The notes: a model not told the origin generated them from the sequence alone. A DNA stretch of 64,000 nt from Chelydra serpentina (GCA_037349315.1 JBAIAC010000035.1:3858501-3922500); one strand, 5' to 3'. Positions 21,571 to 32,084 are shown, counted from the stretch's first letter. Translations and numbers: made by a program.

Positions 21571-22491
21571 TTCAACATTAAGGGGTGTATTGTGGCTACC
21601 CCCACATGGCTGCAGGCAGGGCGGGAGAGGTCACAGGGAGCCCCTCACTCCCCAGGATACATATGCGAGGGGAAGCCACAATACTGTAGCTAACTCTAAG
21701 TGCAAGAGGGTGGAAATTATCAAGTGCTGCGGGTGACACTACAATCCCAAAGGAGCCGTGGCACTGAATGGGGAGTATGGCCAGTGTCCTGCACCCCCTT
21801 TCCCATCTTCCTGCTGGTACCTGCTGAGAGGGGCAGGAATCCCTGGGATTGAGCGCACTCTCTCCAGGGCCACAGAGGCATTCTGCTCACCTCTGGCCTG
21901 CTTAGGCAATTTGCCTCCAGCCACTGCAAAGACATCTCGGTGCTTCCCACTAATGCATCTCTGGCTGGCCCTCAGCCTCTCGCGTTCGGCTGAGACTTGA
22001 ATATTATTCTTTAATATTTACAGAGCCGCACAAGTGCACAGATGCTCCCTGCAAACTACAAAGTCCAGGCGCCAAGGTCCTCATGGTCTACCTGAGACAG
22101 GAGAAGAAGTCTTACACATTGGGCCTAGGCTGAGAGGAGATAGCACGTAGATGCGGTGGCTTCCTAGGCTTACCTGTGCTTGCATAACATTTCTGGGAAG
22201 TCCCCCTGTAGCATTTCCTGGCTGCTGGCATCACAAATATGTGATTCTATTTAGGGCTAGATTGCACCTTGTACTGGTGCATGGGGGAGACAGGTACAGG
22301 AGCTCCCCATTCCCCTTCCAATCTCCTCATGAAAGACCCAGAAAACCACAGCCTCGGATGCCAGGGAGCTTTGGGAGGTCCCCATCCTAGCACCTGAGGA
22401 TGTTCGAGTTGACACAAATGGTGAGAGTGGGGCCAAAGGTGGGGGGTTATGCAGCCATAAAGCAGGGAACCTCAGGAGAGGTGCAAAAGGC
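21571..22491. other. Intergenic DNA, nothing recognised
   Basis: Mixed composition, with overlapping short open frames on both strands between 21720 and 22500 and no domain signature. Confidence 0.4.
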
Positions 22492-22592
22492 TTACTCCAC
22501 ACTGACAGGTTTCAGAGTAGCAGCCGTGTTAGTCTGTGTCAGCAAAAAGAACAGGAGTACTTGTGGCACCTTAGAGACTAACAAATGTATTT

Positions 22593-22630
22593 GAGCATAA
22601 GCTTTCATGGGCTACAGCCCACTTCATCAG
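22593..22630 (-). ncRNA. Hammerhead-ribozyme-like core in repeat copy B, left arm
   Basis: On the - strand: CUGAUGA (22630-22624), an extra A, stem II GUGGG/CCCAU (last pair a wobble), GAAA, stem III AGC-UUAU-GCU, then C as the cleavage base. The right-arm copy near 23618-23655 reads CUGAUUA, which breaks the invariant G8. Confidence 0.45.
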
Positions 22631-22698
22631 ATGCATAGAATGGAACATATAGTAAGAAGATATTTATACATACAGAGAAACATGAAAAAGTGGAAGTA

Positions 22699-22841
22699 GC
22701 GGGGGAGGGTTGTGAGTTCAATCCTTGAGGGGGTCATTTAGGGATCTGGGGCAAAAATTGGGGGATTGGTCCTGCTTTGAGGAGGGGATTGGACTAGATG
22801 ACTTCCTAAGGTCCCTTCCAATCCTGATATTCTATGATTCT
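22699..22841 (+). repeat. tRNA-headed SINE, 5'-truncated, inside the Penelope-like copy
   Basis: Starts within the B-box part (GGTTGTGAGTTCAATCC) and continues through GGGGGTCATTTAGGGATCTG to a CR1-like tail ending TTCTATGATTCT. AAGTA at 22694-22698 and 22842-22846 is the target duplication. The full-length relative is at 54345-54527. Confidence 0.8.
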
Positions 22842-23206
22842 AAGTACCCATACCAACTGTAAGAGACATATTAATTAAGAGGAGCTATTATCAGCAGCGG
22901 AAAAAAATCTTTTGAAGTGATAATCAAGATGGCCCATTTCGGACAGTTGACACAAAGGTGTGAGGATACTTAACCAGGGGAATTAGATTCAATTAGTGTA
23001 ATGACCGAGCCACTCCCAGTCTCTGTTCAAACATTTTGCATATTCATTCAAGTTCAGCAGCTTCTCGGTGGAGTCTGTTTTTGAAGTTTTTGTGTTGCAA
23101 AATTGCCACCTTTACGTCTGTCACTGAGTGATTAGAGAGGTTGAAAGTGTTCTCCTACTGGTTTTTGAATGTTATGATTCCTGATGTTAGATTTGTGTCT
23201 GTTTAT

Positions 23207-23404
23207 TCTGACATCAGGAATCATAACTTTCAAAAACCAGTAGGAGAACACTTCAACCTCTCTAATCACTCAGTGACAGACGTAAAGGTGGCAATTTTGC
23301 AACACAAAAACTTCAAAAACAGACTCCACCGAGAAGCTGCTGAACTTGAATTAATATGCAAAATGTTTGAACAGAGACTGGGAGTGGCTCGGTCATTACA
23401 CTAA
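23207..23404 (+). pseudogene. GIY-YIG endonuclease C-terminal remnant of a Penelope-like element
   Basis: An open stretch of about 65 codons reads SDIRNHNFQKPVGEHFNL, then SNHSVTDVKVAILQ, and a LHREAAELELI helix before the stop. The pattern R..DI...PV..HF....H...DL.V.IL ... E..LI is the C-terminal half of the GIY-YIG domain found in Penelope-like polyproteins; the final E is the metal-binding residue of the family. The GIY and YIG strands and the catalytic Arg region are missing. The mirror copy on the - strand has a 1-nt insertion near 23150 and is frameshifted. Confidence 0.65.
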
Positions 23405-23745
23405 TTGAATCTATTTCCCCTAGTTAAGTATCCTCACACCTTTGTGTCAACTGTCTGAAATGGGCCATCTTGATTATCACTCCAAAAGTTTTTTTCCCCT
23501 GCTGATAATAGTTCCTCTTAATTAATTAGCCTCTTACAGTTGGTATGGGTACTTCCACCTTTTCATGTTTCTCTGAATGTACAAATATCTTCTTACTGTA
23601 TGTTCCATTCTATGCATCTGATTAAGTGGACTGTAGCCCACGAAAGCTTATGCTCAATAAATGTGTTAGTTTCTAAAGTGCCACAAGTACTCCTGTTCTT
23701 TTTACTCCACACTGGTGAGCTCTGGGAGATGCTGTATCTTCTGAG

Positions 23746-24086
23746 TAGAGCTGGCTGGAAAAGACCAGTCTGAGGCAGAACTTTTGAGGGAAAAAAATCT
23801 GAAATGTCCTAAGAAATTTTTTTCATTTTTGACAAAAAGTGAGAGAGAGAAAAAAGAAACTGAAAAGCAACATTTTTGCTTCTTTGTTTTCAAAAACATT
23901 TTTGGCTAAAAAATTTGGCTTTGGTTTTTTGAATACTGAAAATTTTCACCCCAAACCAAACATTTTTGCTAAAAACTGCAACCACAGCTGCAAATGTTTA
24001 GCAAAACCCACAAATGTTGATCAACATTAAAATTTCTCTCTGAAAATTGTGGTCAAAACCCCATTTCAGTTTTTTTGACCAGCTCT
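23746..24086. mobile_element. MITE with TAGAGCTGG inverted ends
   Basis: The left end TAGAGCTGGCTGGAAAAGAC is mirrored by TTTTTTTGACCAGCTCT at the right. The body is AT-rich with many AAAAATTT blocks. It is related by its ends to 10779-11263. No clear target duplication was found. Confidence 0.5.
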
Positions 24087-24670
24087 CCACTGAAGGCACG
24101 TCCCTCCCAGAGTTCCCTGGGGGACGGACATGGGCAGAGTGCCCCCAGGACAGGACTGTATTCAGATCACATCATCTGGCACTCCTGGTAATATAAACAT
24201 GGTTTGTGCAATCCAGTTTCATCAAGAGAATGTTATAATGCGTTTATAGAGCATTTCACCAGAAATGCATCCAACGGCTCTGATAGCCATTGTAGACTTT
24301 ACTCCCCAAAGGGCCATTTTGGTTGTGTAATTGAGCATTCTGCTTTAAAATTTGTCTGGCTGGCTTTTTTATAGTGGGTAGGAACTTGAAAATAGTGGGA
24401 AAACGGACAAGGGTGTTGAGAAACCCTAGGTGATGCCAATGCATTAATTACAGTTATTTATATAGCGTATTTCCTGCCTCCAAGATTGGCAGCAGCAGCC
24501 TCATGCCCTGTCAGAGTGCCGGGGGAAATAATGACAGGGCACTACCAGAATAGAAATATGTAAGTATTACCATTAATTAGACCTGCCACAGTGCAGTGGG
24601 AATGATCCGCCAGCTATTGGACATGGCCTCGGATCTACCGCATCCTTCTGCCAGCTAGTGAACCTGCATG
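24087..24670. other. Intergenic DNA, nothing recognised
   Basis: No gene or bounded repeat identified. Confidence 0.4.
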
Positions 24671-25888
24671 TGTAAGGATAACGCCTTTTCATGTAGCCAT
24701 ATTGTAAGATCTGAGACCTTTGTCTGCAGCCATGTTAGGAGAGAAGCAGGCATTAACCAAGATGCTGAAAGTCACATCTTCACCTAAAACAATGTAATAT
24801 TGGGCTGTTAAGAAGGCGATCCTGTCCTAACAATACTCACCATCACCAGATAAAGAAACAGGTCTTAAGATGGTTAAAGAAAACTTTGTTTGATAGCATT
24901 CTATCTGGCAAGAAATCACTTATCAACCGTTGTGATCATAAAACCTATACTTCTATTGTTTTGCCTTTATGGTCCCGGCTTCTCTATTGTTTATCTGTAT
25001 GGTGTCTCTCTGGTTCTTTTAGTTATCCAACAGATAGGGTACATCTATACTTACTTCCTGGTTCGGCGGGAAGCAATCGATCTTCTGGGATCGATTTATC
25101 GCGTCTTGTCTAGACGCGATAAATCGATCCCAGAAGTGCTCACCGTCGACACCGGTACTCCTGCTCCGCGAGAGGAGTACGCGAAGTTGACGGGGGAGCC
25201 TGCCTGCCGCGTCTGGACCCGCGGTAAGTACCTTGTAGTTCGAACTAAGATACTTCGACTTCAGCTACGTTATTCACGTAGCTGAAGTTGCGTATCTTAG
25301 TTCGAACCGGGGGGTTAGTGTGGACCAGCCCATAGAAACAATCATTTTGCTAGGTGTAAATCAATTAAGATGGTGGGGTAGGATTGGTTAAAGAATTGTT
25401 TTAAAATATGTTAGGATTGGTTAGAAAATTGTTTAGTGATATTTTAATAAAATGATTAGTTAAGGTACAGCTAAGCAGAATGCAAGGTTCACTATATAAA
25501 CTGGGGTCCAAACGGAAGTGCTTTGGAACCAACTCCACGACACAGCCCCAAGATTAAAGCTGCCGGACCTCAATACCCTGCTAATTATACTGTGCAGCAG
25601 CTGGCATCTCCTAGATGACCTGATCCTGACTGGCCATCAAGAAAAGTTCATGGGCCTTATTGGGAGTGGTGAGCGTTGTATGCTTAGCATGTGCAGTCTG
25701 TTTTGATTAATAAACAGCGGTTAAGTAGGATATTACTGTGTAAGGCTCTTTCACTGGTAAAAGACCCTACAAACCCACAGAGTGTAAGGTTACGTCCTGA
25801 TCCCACAGAAGGGTAAGGGTGGGTGTCCTAGAATGTAAGGTTATGCCCTGAGCCCTAGGAACGGGGTAAGGGTGGGTGCCTACATTAA
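24671..25888 (+). repeat. Possible ERV-type solo LTR, interrupted by nested elements
   Basis: Starts TGTAAGGATAACGCC. It carries a TATATAAA-type box near 25493, an ATTAATAAACAG polyadenylation-like signal near 25706, and then two to three imperfect repeats of about 48 bp (GTAAGGTTACGTCCTGATCC, GTAAGGTTATGCCCTGAGCC). The order promoter, polyadenylation signal, downstream region fits an LTR. A Harbinger-like MITE sits at 25037-25331, and two further elements interrupt the downstream end. There is no internal gag, pol or env, and the boundaries are uncertain. Confidence 0.35.
25037..25331. mobile_element. PIF/Harbinger-like MITE (copy 3), ATA duplication
   Basis: 295 bp, GGGTACATCTATACTTAC to GTGTGGACCAGCCC, flanked by ATA at 25034-25036 and 25332-25334. 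It has two excellent internal hairpins: GGGATCGATTTATCGCGTC pairing with GACGCGATAAATCGATCCC, and TTCGAACTAAGATACTTCGA pairing with the complement ending TCTTAGTTCGAA. Confidence 0.8.
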
Positions 25889-26573
25889 GGCCTAGGCTAC
25901 ACTTGCAGCTGTACAGCGCTGTTAGTTAAACCCGTGTTCGTACAGCTGAGTAGGGAAAGCGCTGCAGCCTGTCCACACTGGCAGCGGCCAGCGCAGTAAC
26001 TACCACTGACGTGGCTACATTTGCGGCACTTGCAGCTGTATTGGGAGCGGTGCATTATGGGCATTCAGGTAGCTGCAACGTGCTTTTCAAATCGGGGGGG
26101 GGGGGTGAGGGGGACTTTGACAGGGAGCGTTTTTGGAAAAAGAGTGGATTTTTGGAATAGCCACAGAGTGTCAGCTCATTATTTCCACACCTCCACATCC
26201 CCTGCCTCTCTCTCAATCACTGAAAGCAAACAGCAGGGGCTTTGTTTGTTTTTAAAGAGCAGATAAAAGAGAGGAAACGGAGCCTGTGATCAGCAGCTTA
26301 AAGAATGCAGCTCTGAACTCCAACCCGGAAGTGCCGTTTCAAAACAAAGGCAACTTTGGGAGATCATTAACTCCGTTGTTCCTGGCTATACTGAAAGACC
26401 AACGTTCCACCCACTTCGCAGCAGCTGTTATTCCTCTCGGGGAGGTGGAGTACATGCAGCGCTGTATCTGAGGAGATACAGCGTTGCACGTGCCTTGCAA
26501 GTGTAGCCAGTTAATGAGTTACAGCGCTGCCGGCAGTTTTATTACGCTGTAACTTGTAAGTGTAGCCAAGCCC
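25889..26573. mobile_element. 685-bp PIF/Harbinger-like non-autonomous element, TAA duplication
   Basis: The inverted ends GGCCTAGGCTACACTTGCA and TTGTAAGTGTAGCCAAGCCC are flanked by TAA at 25886-25888 and 26574-26576. The ends include ACAGCGCTG blocks on both sides. A G-run lies at 26095-26106. No transposase frame is seen. Confidence 0.75.
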
Positions 26574-26600
26574 TAAGAGGGTTACACCTTGAGCCCTAGG

Positions 26601-27088
26601 AGGGGCTCGGGGTGCGGGTTCCGGCCCGGCGCCGTTTACCTCGAGCAGCTCCCGGGTGCAGTGGTGCGCAGCAAGGCTAAGGCCGGCTCCCTGACTACCC
26701 TGGCTCTGCGCCACTCCCGGAAGCCGCTGGCACCACATCCCTGTGCCACTCCCGGATGTCCAGCATGTCTGGCAGTGGCTCCTGGGGATGGGGTGGGGCA
26801 GGAAGCTCTGCCGCGTGCTGTCCTTGCCTGCGGGTACCACCCCTGAAGCTCCCATTGGCCACAGTTCCCTGTTCCCGGCCAATAGGAGCTGTGGGGGGCG
26901 GTGCCTGCAGGCGAGGGCAGCGCACGGCGCCCTCTGCCCCCTCCCCCCCCCATGAGAGTGGCGCTGGGCCAGGGCAGGCAGGGATCCTGCCTTAGCCCCA
27001 CTGCGCCACAGGGCTGGTAATCCTGCAGCCCGGATTGAAAGCCCTGATGGGACGGATCCGGCCCGCGGGCCGTAGTTTGCCCTCCCCT
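26601..27088. mobile_element. GC-rich hAT-like element
   Basis: The ends AGGGGCTCGG and CCCTCCCCT are flanked by GCCCTAGG (26593-26600) and GCCCTAGA (27089-27096), an 8-bp duplication with one mismatch. The right end carries GGCCCGCGGGCC and GTAGTTTGCCC, typical of a GC-rich reptile hAT MITE. It holds two opposed CCAAT-type boxes (CATTGGCC near 26852; GGCCAATAG near 26878). Long open frames on both strands here (up to 215 codons) reflect GC content, not coding. Confidence 0.65.
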
Positions 27089-27096
27089 GCCCTAGA

Positions 27097-27798
27097 GTAT
27101 GTGAGTAACAGAGAATTTTGTACGAGTAACACCTGTGCTCGCTGGGGGCTGGCAACATTCAGAGAAGATACAGGCCGGTGTCCCTGATCCTTCTCCCAGT
27201 GCTGGTAAAGTCTGAATTGGCCCTGAATCTCTGCTCCCTTGTCAGGGCTCTGAGAATACCATCCCCAAAGCATACTACCCCCAAGGTTGGCTCTTCGGCT
27301 TGAAATCAGAACCCACGCCCCTTTCTCCAGCTAGTAACTGCCAAATCATCCATCTCACTGTGGCTCTTTCCCCTATAAGCTGCTCGGTTGTTTGTGCCCT
27401 ATAACGTGATAGATTTTTCACACTGGTGTTCGGCATTTTGCAAATGATAGTGAATTGTGAGGCTGTTGGGTCGTTAGATAAAATGGAAGGGAAAGCGAGT
27501 GGAAAATATGGCACAGAAAATGAGACAGAACGGAAGTCCGAGGCTCTTCTCTTTAATACACTTAAGCTTTTAATCTCCTCAGTTTCCTTGGATCATTGTT
27601 TTGTTTTCTTCTCCATTTTCTCCCAGTTCTCCTGAGTCCACTTTAGGGTAATGAGGGCAATTGTCCTCAAGAGGGAGCCTGGTTGAGAGGCAATCGCGTT
27701 AGTGATCACTCCGCTCAACAGAGTGGCTACTAATGGTTTACACAGGTTCTTCCTTATTTGTGACTCACTAAAAGGAACATGATTTGAGGAGTTCAGTA
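27097..27798. other. Intergenic DNA, nothing recognised
   Basis: The region just after the nested elements may contain the end of the possible LTR. No gene or bounded repeat is clear. Confidence 0.35.
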
Positions 27799-27806
27799 AC
27801 TCAGCC

Positions 27807-28145
27807 TATAGGTGCTGACGCCGTGGGCGCTCTGGGGCTGGAGCACCCACGGGGGGAAAATGGTGGCTGCTGAGCATCCACCAGCAATTCCCCTATCAGC
27901 TCCTTCCCCTCCAACCCCGTGCCTCCCACCCTCCACAAACAGATGTTTTGTGGCATGCAAGGAGGCTGGAGGGGAGGAGGGAGGAGTGGGGGCGTAGTAC
28001 GTTCAGGGGAGGGGGCAGAACTGGGCAGGAAGAGGCAGGGCGGGGGTGGAGCAAGGCCTTGGGGGAAGGGGTGGAGTGGGGGCGGGGCCTGGGGCAGAGC
28101 CGGGGGTCAAGCACCCTCCGACAGTTTGAAAAGCCGGCGCCTGTG
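27807..28145. mobile_element. GC-rich hAT-like MITE with perfect 8-bp duplication
   Basis: A 339-bp element beginning TATAGGTGCTGACGCCG and ending AAAGCCGGCGCCTGTG, flanked by ACTCAGCC at 27799-27806 and 28146-28153. Its second half is strongly purine-rich (GGGGAGGGGGCAG type). Non-coding. Confidence 0.75.
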
Positions 28146-28161
28146 ACTCAGCCAATAGTTA

Positions 28162-28240
28162 AGGGTCTATTGCAATGTGCAAGAGGTCAGACTAGATGAT
28201 AACGAGAGTCCCTTCTGACCTTAAAGTCTATGAATCTATA
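28162..28240 (+). mobile_element. CR1-like 3' tail fragment
   Basis: GTCAGACTAGATGATAACG and TCCCTTCTGACCTTAAAGTC followed by TATGAATCTAT match the terminal tail of a CR1-like LINE. Confidence 0.65.
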
Positions 28241-28546
28241 AGCAGGAACCATGGTACAAAACCCCTACAATCCACTCAGCTGGGGACTGGGGAATCAAAA
28301 CACGCTCCCTCCCCCAGATCCCTTTAAAGTATTGTGCACAGCATTATGAAAAGCAAACATCCAGAATTTGTCAAACCATACAAAAGAACAAATAGGCAGG
28401 CAGATATCTCCATGTACAGACATGGGAACTTTGTTCCTCCAAAGGTCATTTGTTATATCACATCCCTGCTTTTTACCTTTTTTTTTTTTAATCCCGTTTG
28501 TTTTTGCTATCTCGCAAAATCTGGCAATCAGCAAAGGGCTATTCAG
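28241..28546. other. Intergenic DNA, nothing recognised
   Basis: AT-rich with a T11 run near 28479; no gene or bounded repeat identified. Confidence 0.4.
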
Positions 28547-28770
28547 TCATAGAATCATAGAATCTCAGGGTTGGAAGGGACCTCAGGCGGTCGTCTAGTC
28601 CAACCCCCGGCTCAAAGCAGGACCAACCCCAACTAAATCATCCCAGCCAGGGCTTTGTCAAGCCTGACCTTAAAAACCTCTAAGGAAGGAGATTCCACCA
28701 CCTCCCTAGGTAACCCATTCCAGTGCTTCACCACCCTACTAGTGAAAAAGTTTTTCCTAATATCCATTGC
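28547..28770 (-). mobile_element. CR1 LINE 3' fragment, antisense (second copy)
   Basis: Nearly the same sequence as 18580-18798: GGTTGGAAGGGACCTCAGG, AATCATCCCAGCCAGGGCTT, AACCCATTCCAGTGCTTCAC. The two truncate within about 20 bp of the same consensus position. Confidence 0.85.
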
Positions 28771-29499
28771 TGCACGTGAGCAAAGAGGTGTTTGCATTCT
28801 AGAGTATGAAAATCGACTTGTTAACTAGTAATAAGTAGTCCAGGGCACTTGGATTCTACATGCTTGGAATTTTTATGCATAATTTTGAGTTGAGGACTGA
28901 GGAGGGTTGTTGGAACCACTGAGGTTTTCGCCCAGAATTTGTGTTGACAGGCTAAAATATTAATTAAAACGAAAACAATGCTACAGCTGTGAGATCAGTG
29001 GAGTTATTCCAGCATCAGAGTGGAATAATTTGATGGTGAAACAGGCCCATAGATACTTTTCTCTGTGGGGTTACATCTACCACGTAACGACAACTTGATC
29101 TGCTAAATTCTTATTTTCTCTTTTGACTGGACGTATCACTAAAAATTATCACGAGCAAAAAGAAAAAAAAGTTACTTCAACATTTTTCATTCTCACTTCA
29201 AATTTTCAGACAAAATAAAAGGCGGGTTTTTGTTTTGTTCTGTTTTTTTTCCAAGCATTTTTTAACCCCACATGTACTGTAGTTGCAAAGCAAAACATCT
29301 TAGCTTTATACAGCTCTGCCTTTGATGTTTCTGCTGTCATAGGCTATATGGTGCATGAGACCAAATTATCCCTTTGAATTCGTACTTTTCTGTAATTCAG
29401 GAAAGGAAAAGGCCTCTTAGAACTAAATCACTAACAGAACCATGTTCCAAAATGCTAAACAATCAGCTAACAAAACAACTGAACATAAAACATTAGTAA
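28771..29499. other. Intergenic AT-rich DNA, nothing recognised
   Basis: AT-rich with A- and T-runs near 29160-29260; no coding or bounded repeat signal. Confidence 0.4.
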
Positions 29500-29590
29500 A
29501 CAGGGACCATCCTGCACTGGATGGGAGATGAATTAGATGACTTACTGTTGGAGTTCTTGTCCATCTGGAACTTCAATGAGTCTATGATTC
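29500..29590 (+). mobile_element. Old CR1-like 3' tail
   Basis: GGGAGATGAATTAGATGACT ... GAGTCTATGATTC keeps the CR1-type tail order in decayed form. Confidence 0.45.
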
Positions 29591-30429
29591 AAAGTGCTTT
29601 TTTAAAAAATCAATTCTGGTAAACAACAAAGAAACCTTGAGCCCTGTCATGCAAGGAGCCTCTAGTGCTGCTACACAACGTTGTTTGTTCTTGTGATAAT
29701 AAGATTCTCTGAACCATGCTAGATGCTTGAAGAAACAATTTTTCATGATGGCTCTGAACAACAGCTGGGACATGGGCTGGAGCTATATTTACAGCCTATG
29801 TAAACAGAGACACTTAGTGTCTTCCAGGCATTACCAGCAACAGGGGTTCGGTGCACACACAAAGAGAAAAATACTCCCTTTGGCTGCAATAAGCCTAGGC
29901 CAAAAGCATCTTCACGCTCCTCTTTCATCGGTGTCTCAGTTAAAAGCAAAACAGGCCCTTTCCTCCTTCATACTCTACCTGCTGGTCATTCATTTGCGGA
30001 TAGTGACGGCATGGAGGGATGGGTGATATGGAAATACCGCGTGTAACATTATTATTGTTTATGGTGTGCTAATAATGTACCTGGCACTCTACAAACAAGT
30101 AAGAAGCCAATTTTCCTGGGGGCCAGCTTGCGGACACCTTTAAATGGGCAGCAGTTTGACCTTCAAATCCACAGTTCCCCCAGAGATTTGCTACAGGAAC
30201 GGGTCTCCTGCTAACTCTGCACTGCCTCCCAACTCTCCTGTCCTTTCCTCCTCCGATAAAGGTTTGGCCCATCTAGACTAGCAGCCAACCTATTTTCAAT
30301 ACTGGCTGAGGGAGATCAACTGGGACCCATTATAGACACCTGCTCTCAAACCAGGGCCACCTTCCTAGCATACACAGGAACTTTGTACGAGATAGTCATC
30401 ATGGTGTTTCTTACTTCCCCAAAGGATGC
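29591..30429. other. Intergenic DNA, nothing recognised
   Basis: Short open frames (up to 99 codons at 29727-30026) without domains. Confidence 0.4.
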
Positions 30430-30540
30430 TTTCTGGTTATGGCACTGAACTGGGACTCAGGAGATCAATGTTCAATCCTGGGTCTACCACAGACTCCCTC
30501 TTTGAGACCATGGCCGAGTCCCTTAGCGGTATGTCTGTGC
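30430..30540 (+). repeat. MIR-like SINE fragment
   Basis: GGTTATGGCACTGAACTGGG, ACTCAGGAGATCAATGTTCA and ATCCTGGGTCTACCACAGAC match the tRNA-derived head of MIR-type SINEs. Confidence 0.5.
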
Positions 30541-31053
30541 TTCACTGGATGTCCCACCTTGGCCTCTAAAGCCTAGAAGGTCAGGCGGGCTTAAGAACCC
30601 GAGCTTCTGCCAGAGCACTGCCATTCTTAGCAACTCAAACCCTGCTAGGACTCCTCTGTCTGCTCGGGCTGGGAGAGTCACTCACAGCTGCTGTCGATTT
30701 TCAAGGGAACAAAGGGCAGTTCGACACCCCATTCCTACTGACTTTCAATGGCAGGTCGTCATGTAACTGCTGCTTGTGCCTTGGAAATCCCGCCGGGCCT
30801 CAGTTCCCGAACTTCCGCTTGTATGTTTTGTCTCTGTCTCGCCCCCTTTGTCTGTCATGGATATTTAGATTGACAACTCCATGGCACATGTGACGGTCCA
30901 GCGCCTTTGGGGTCTGGATTTCAGCTGTGGTCTCTTGACACGACCGTAATACTAGTAAATGTATGTATGTATTACTTTTATTACCATTGACGTATAATAT
31001 AATTTAGCTTTTTTTAAACAAAAATATTAAGGTTCTCCCGTTGTTTTGAAACC
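30541..31053. other. Intergenic DNA, nothing recognised
   Basis: No gene or bounded repeat identified. Confidence 0.4.
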
Positions 31054-31446
31054 TCATCCCAAGGTATGAAATGTATTCTTACCAATCATCTCCGTTATAA
31101 TCCCGTAAACATCCATTAGATCACCACAAAGCCTTCTTGCTCCCAGGAGAATACGTCCAATTCCTTTAGGACTTTGTATCAGCTTTCTTGCCCCCTCTCT
31201 AAGGCAATAATATGCTTCCTCTGGCAGAGTGACTAGCAGGCATTGTACAGAGTATCCAAGCAAGGATCTAGCCAGTGCTTTAAACAGTGTCACTAATATA
31301 TTGTAATCCATAGAAACTAATATCAAGTTTGCAGAAATATCTTTGACACCATCAGGCTGGTGAAGAGCTGAAGTTAAAAAATGCAATGACCTTGGGGTAA
31401 TCCTTTCCCTGATCAGTATGCTGGGTGCTTTTCTTATATAGCACAT
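31054..31446 (-). pseudogene. Decayed CR1/L3-type LINE reverse transcriptase fragment
   Basis: A 130-codon open stretch reads FKALARSLLGYSVQCL, then LREGARKLIQSP and GARRLCGDLMDVYGII. This follows the order of the C-terminal part of CR1/L3 ORF2 (ALVRP-LEY-VQ ... RR-TK-I ... RR-RGDLI-VYKI). Sequence between these blocks is missing or shifted, so it is a fossil, not a host gene. Confidence 0.55.
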
Positions 31447-32084
31447 ATTCCCTCACTTGATTCCTTGCTCCCAAACTAATTCGTCTGCATTGAACGGTAT
31501 TTGCTAACTGTGGGCTGGATCACCTAAACAATCCAAATCCTTTTGAATCGGCTGGCATGGTTTCTCATTATTTGCTCTGCCTTCTATGTCATTTTCCTTC
31601 TGTCAAACTCCCCCACTCCTCTTCAACTGGCATACCTTGGTGTGCACTGGAGCAAAGAGGTTGCGATGAAGGGCTGCTCTCTCCCTGGGATTCCTACAGT
31701 GAGCAGAAGAGTGGAAAGTGCTTTGTTCTCTGCACTGATTTCTCTTCTTTATACCGAGCTGTGAGTAGCTTCACACTGATCAATATCCGTGCCTCTCTCC
31801 CACCCCCCACCCGCCACACCACGCCACCACCACACCTGACAAAACAGCCCACTGGGAAAGCCAGATCTCCAGTGAAGGTAGACCATGGGAGTCTTACAAC
31901 CATCTCACATGGCCATTTCCTAAGAGACCACATAACCCTTGCAAACTCTGCCAGGCAAATCTGTCTGACTGATCGCTTTGTAAAATCAAAGGTATTTTGT
32001 CTATTTACCTCCCTGGATTATACGTAAACTACAAGGTGCCAAATAAGGGTAAAAGACACCAAGTTGGCACTAGAGATACCAATG
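31447..32084. other. Intergenic DNA, nothing recognised
   Basis: Contains a C/A-rich patch at 31800-31845. Open frames of 156 codons (31557-32027) and fewer have no domain. Confidence 0.4.

Larger units (their letters stand above)
22505..23701. mobile_element. Penelope-like element, 1.2-kb fold-back copy B
   Basis: Two near-complementary arms meet near 23190. Each arm consists of a terminal repeat and the 3' end of an endonuclease reading frame, joined 5' end to 5' end. The copy is flanked by TTACTCCACACTG at 22492-22504 and 23702-23714 (13 bp). A tRNA-headed SINE interrupts the left arm at 22699-22841. Penelope-like elements are known for a GIY-YIG domain, variable target duplications and terminal repeats that may be inverted, all of which fit here. 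Confidence 0.75.

Noticed and set aside
26511..27158. 215-codon open frame on the - strand and several overlapping GC-rich frames
   Set aside because: They lie across a GC-rich hAT-like element and the end of another MITE; open frames occur in many phases at once, as expected from base composition.
31557..32027. 156-codon + strand open frame
   Set aside because: Proline/histidine-rich run from a C/A-rich patch; no recognisable family and a competing frame on the opposite strand.
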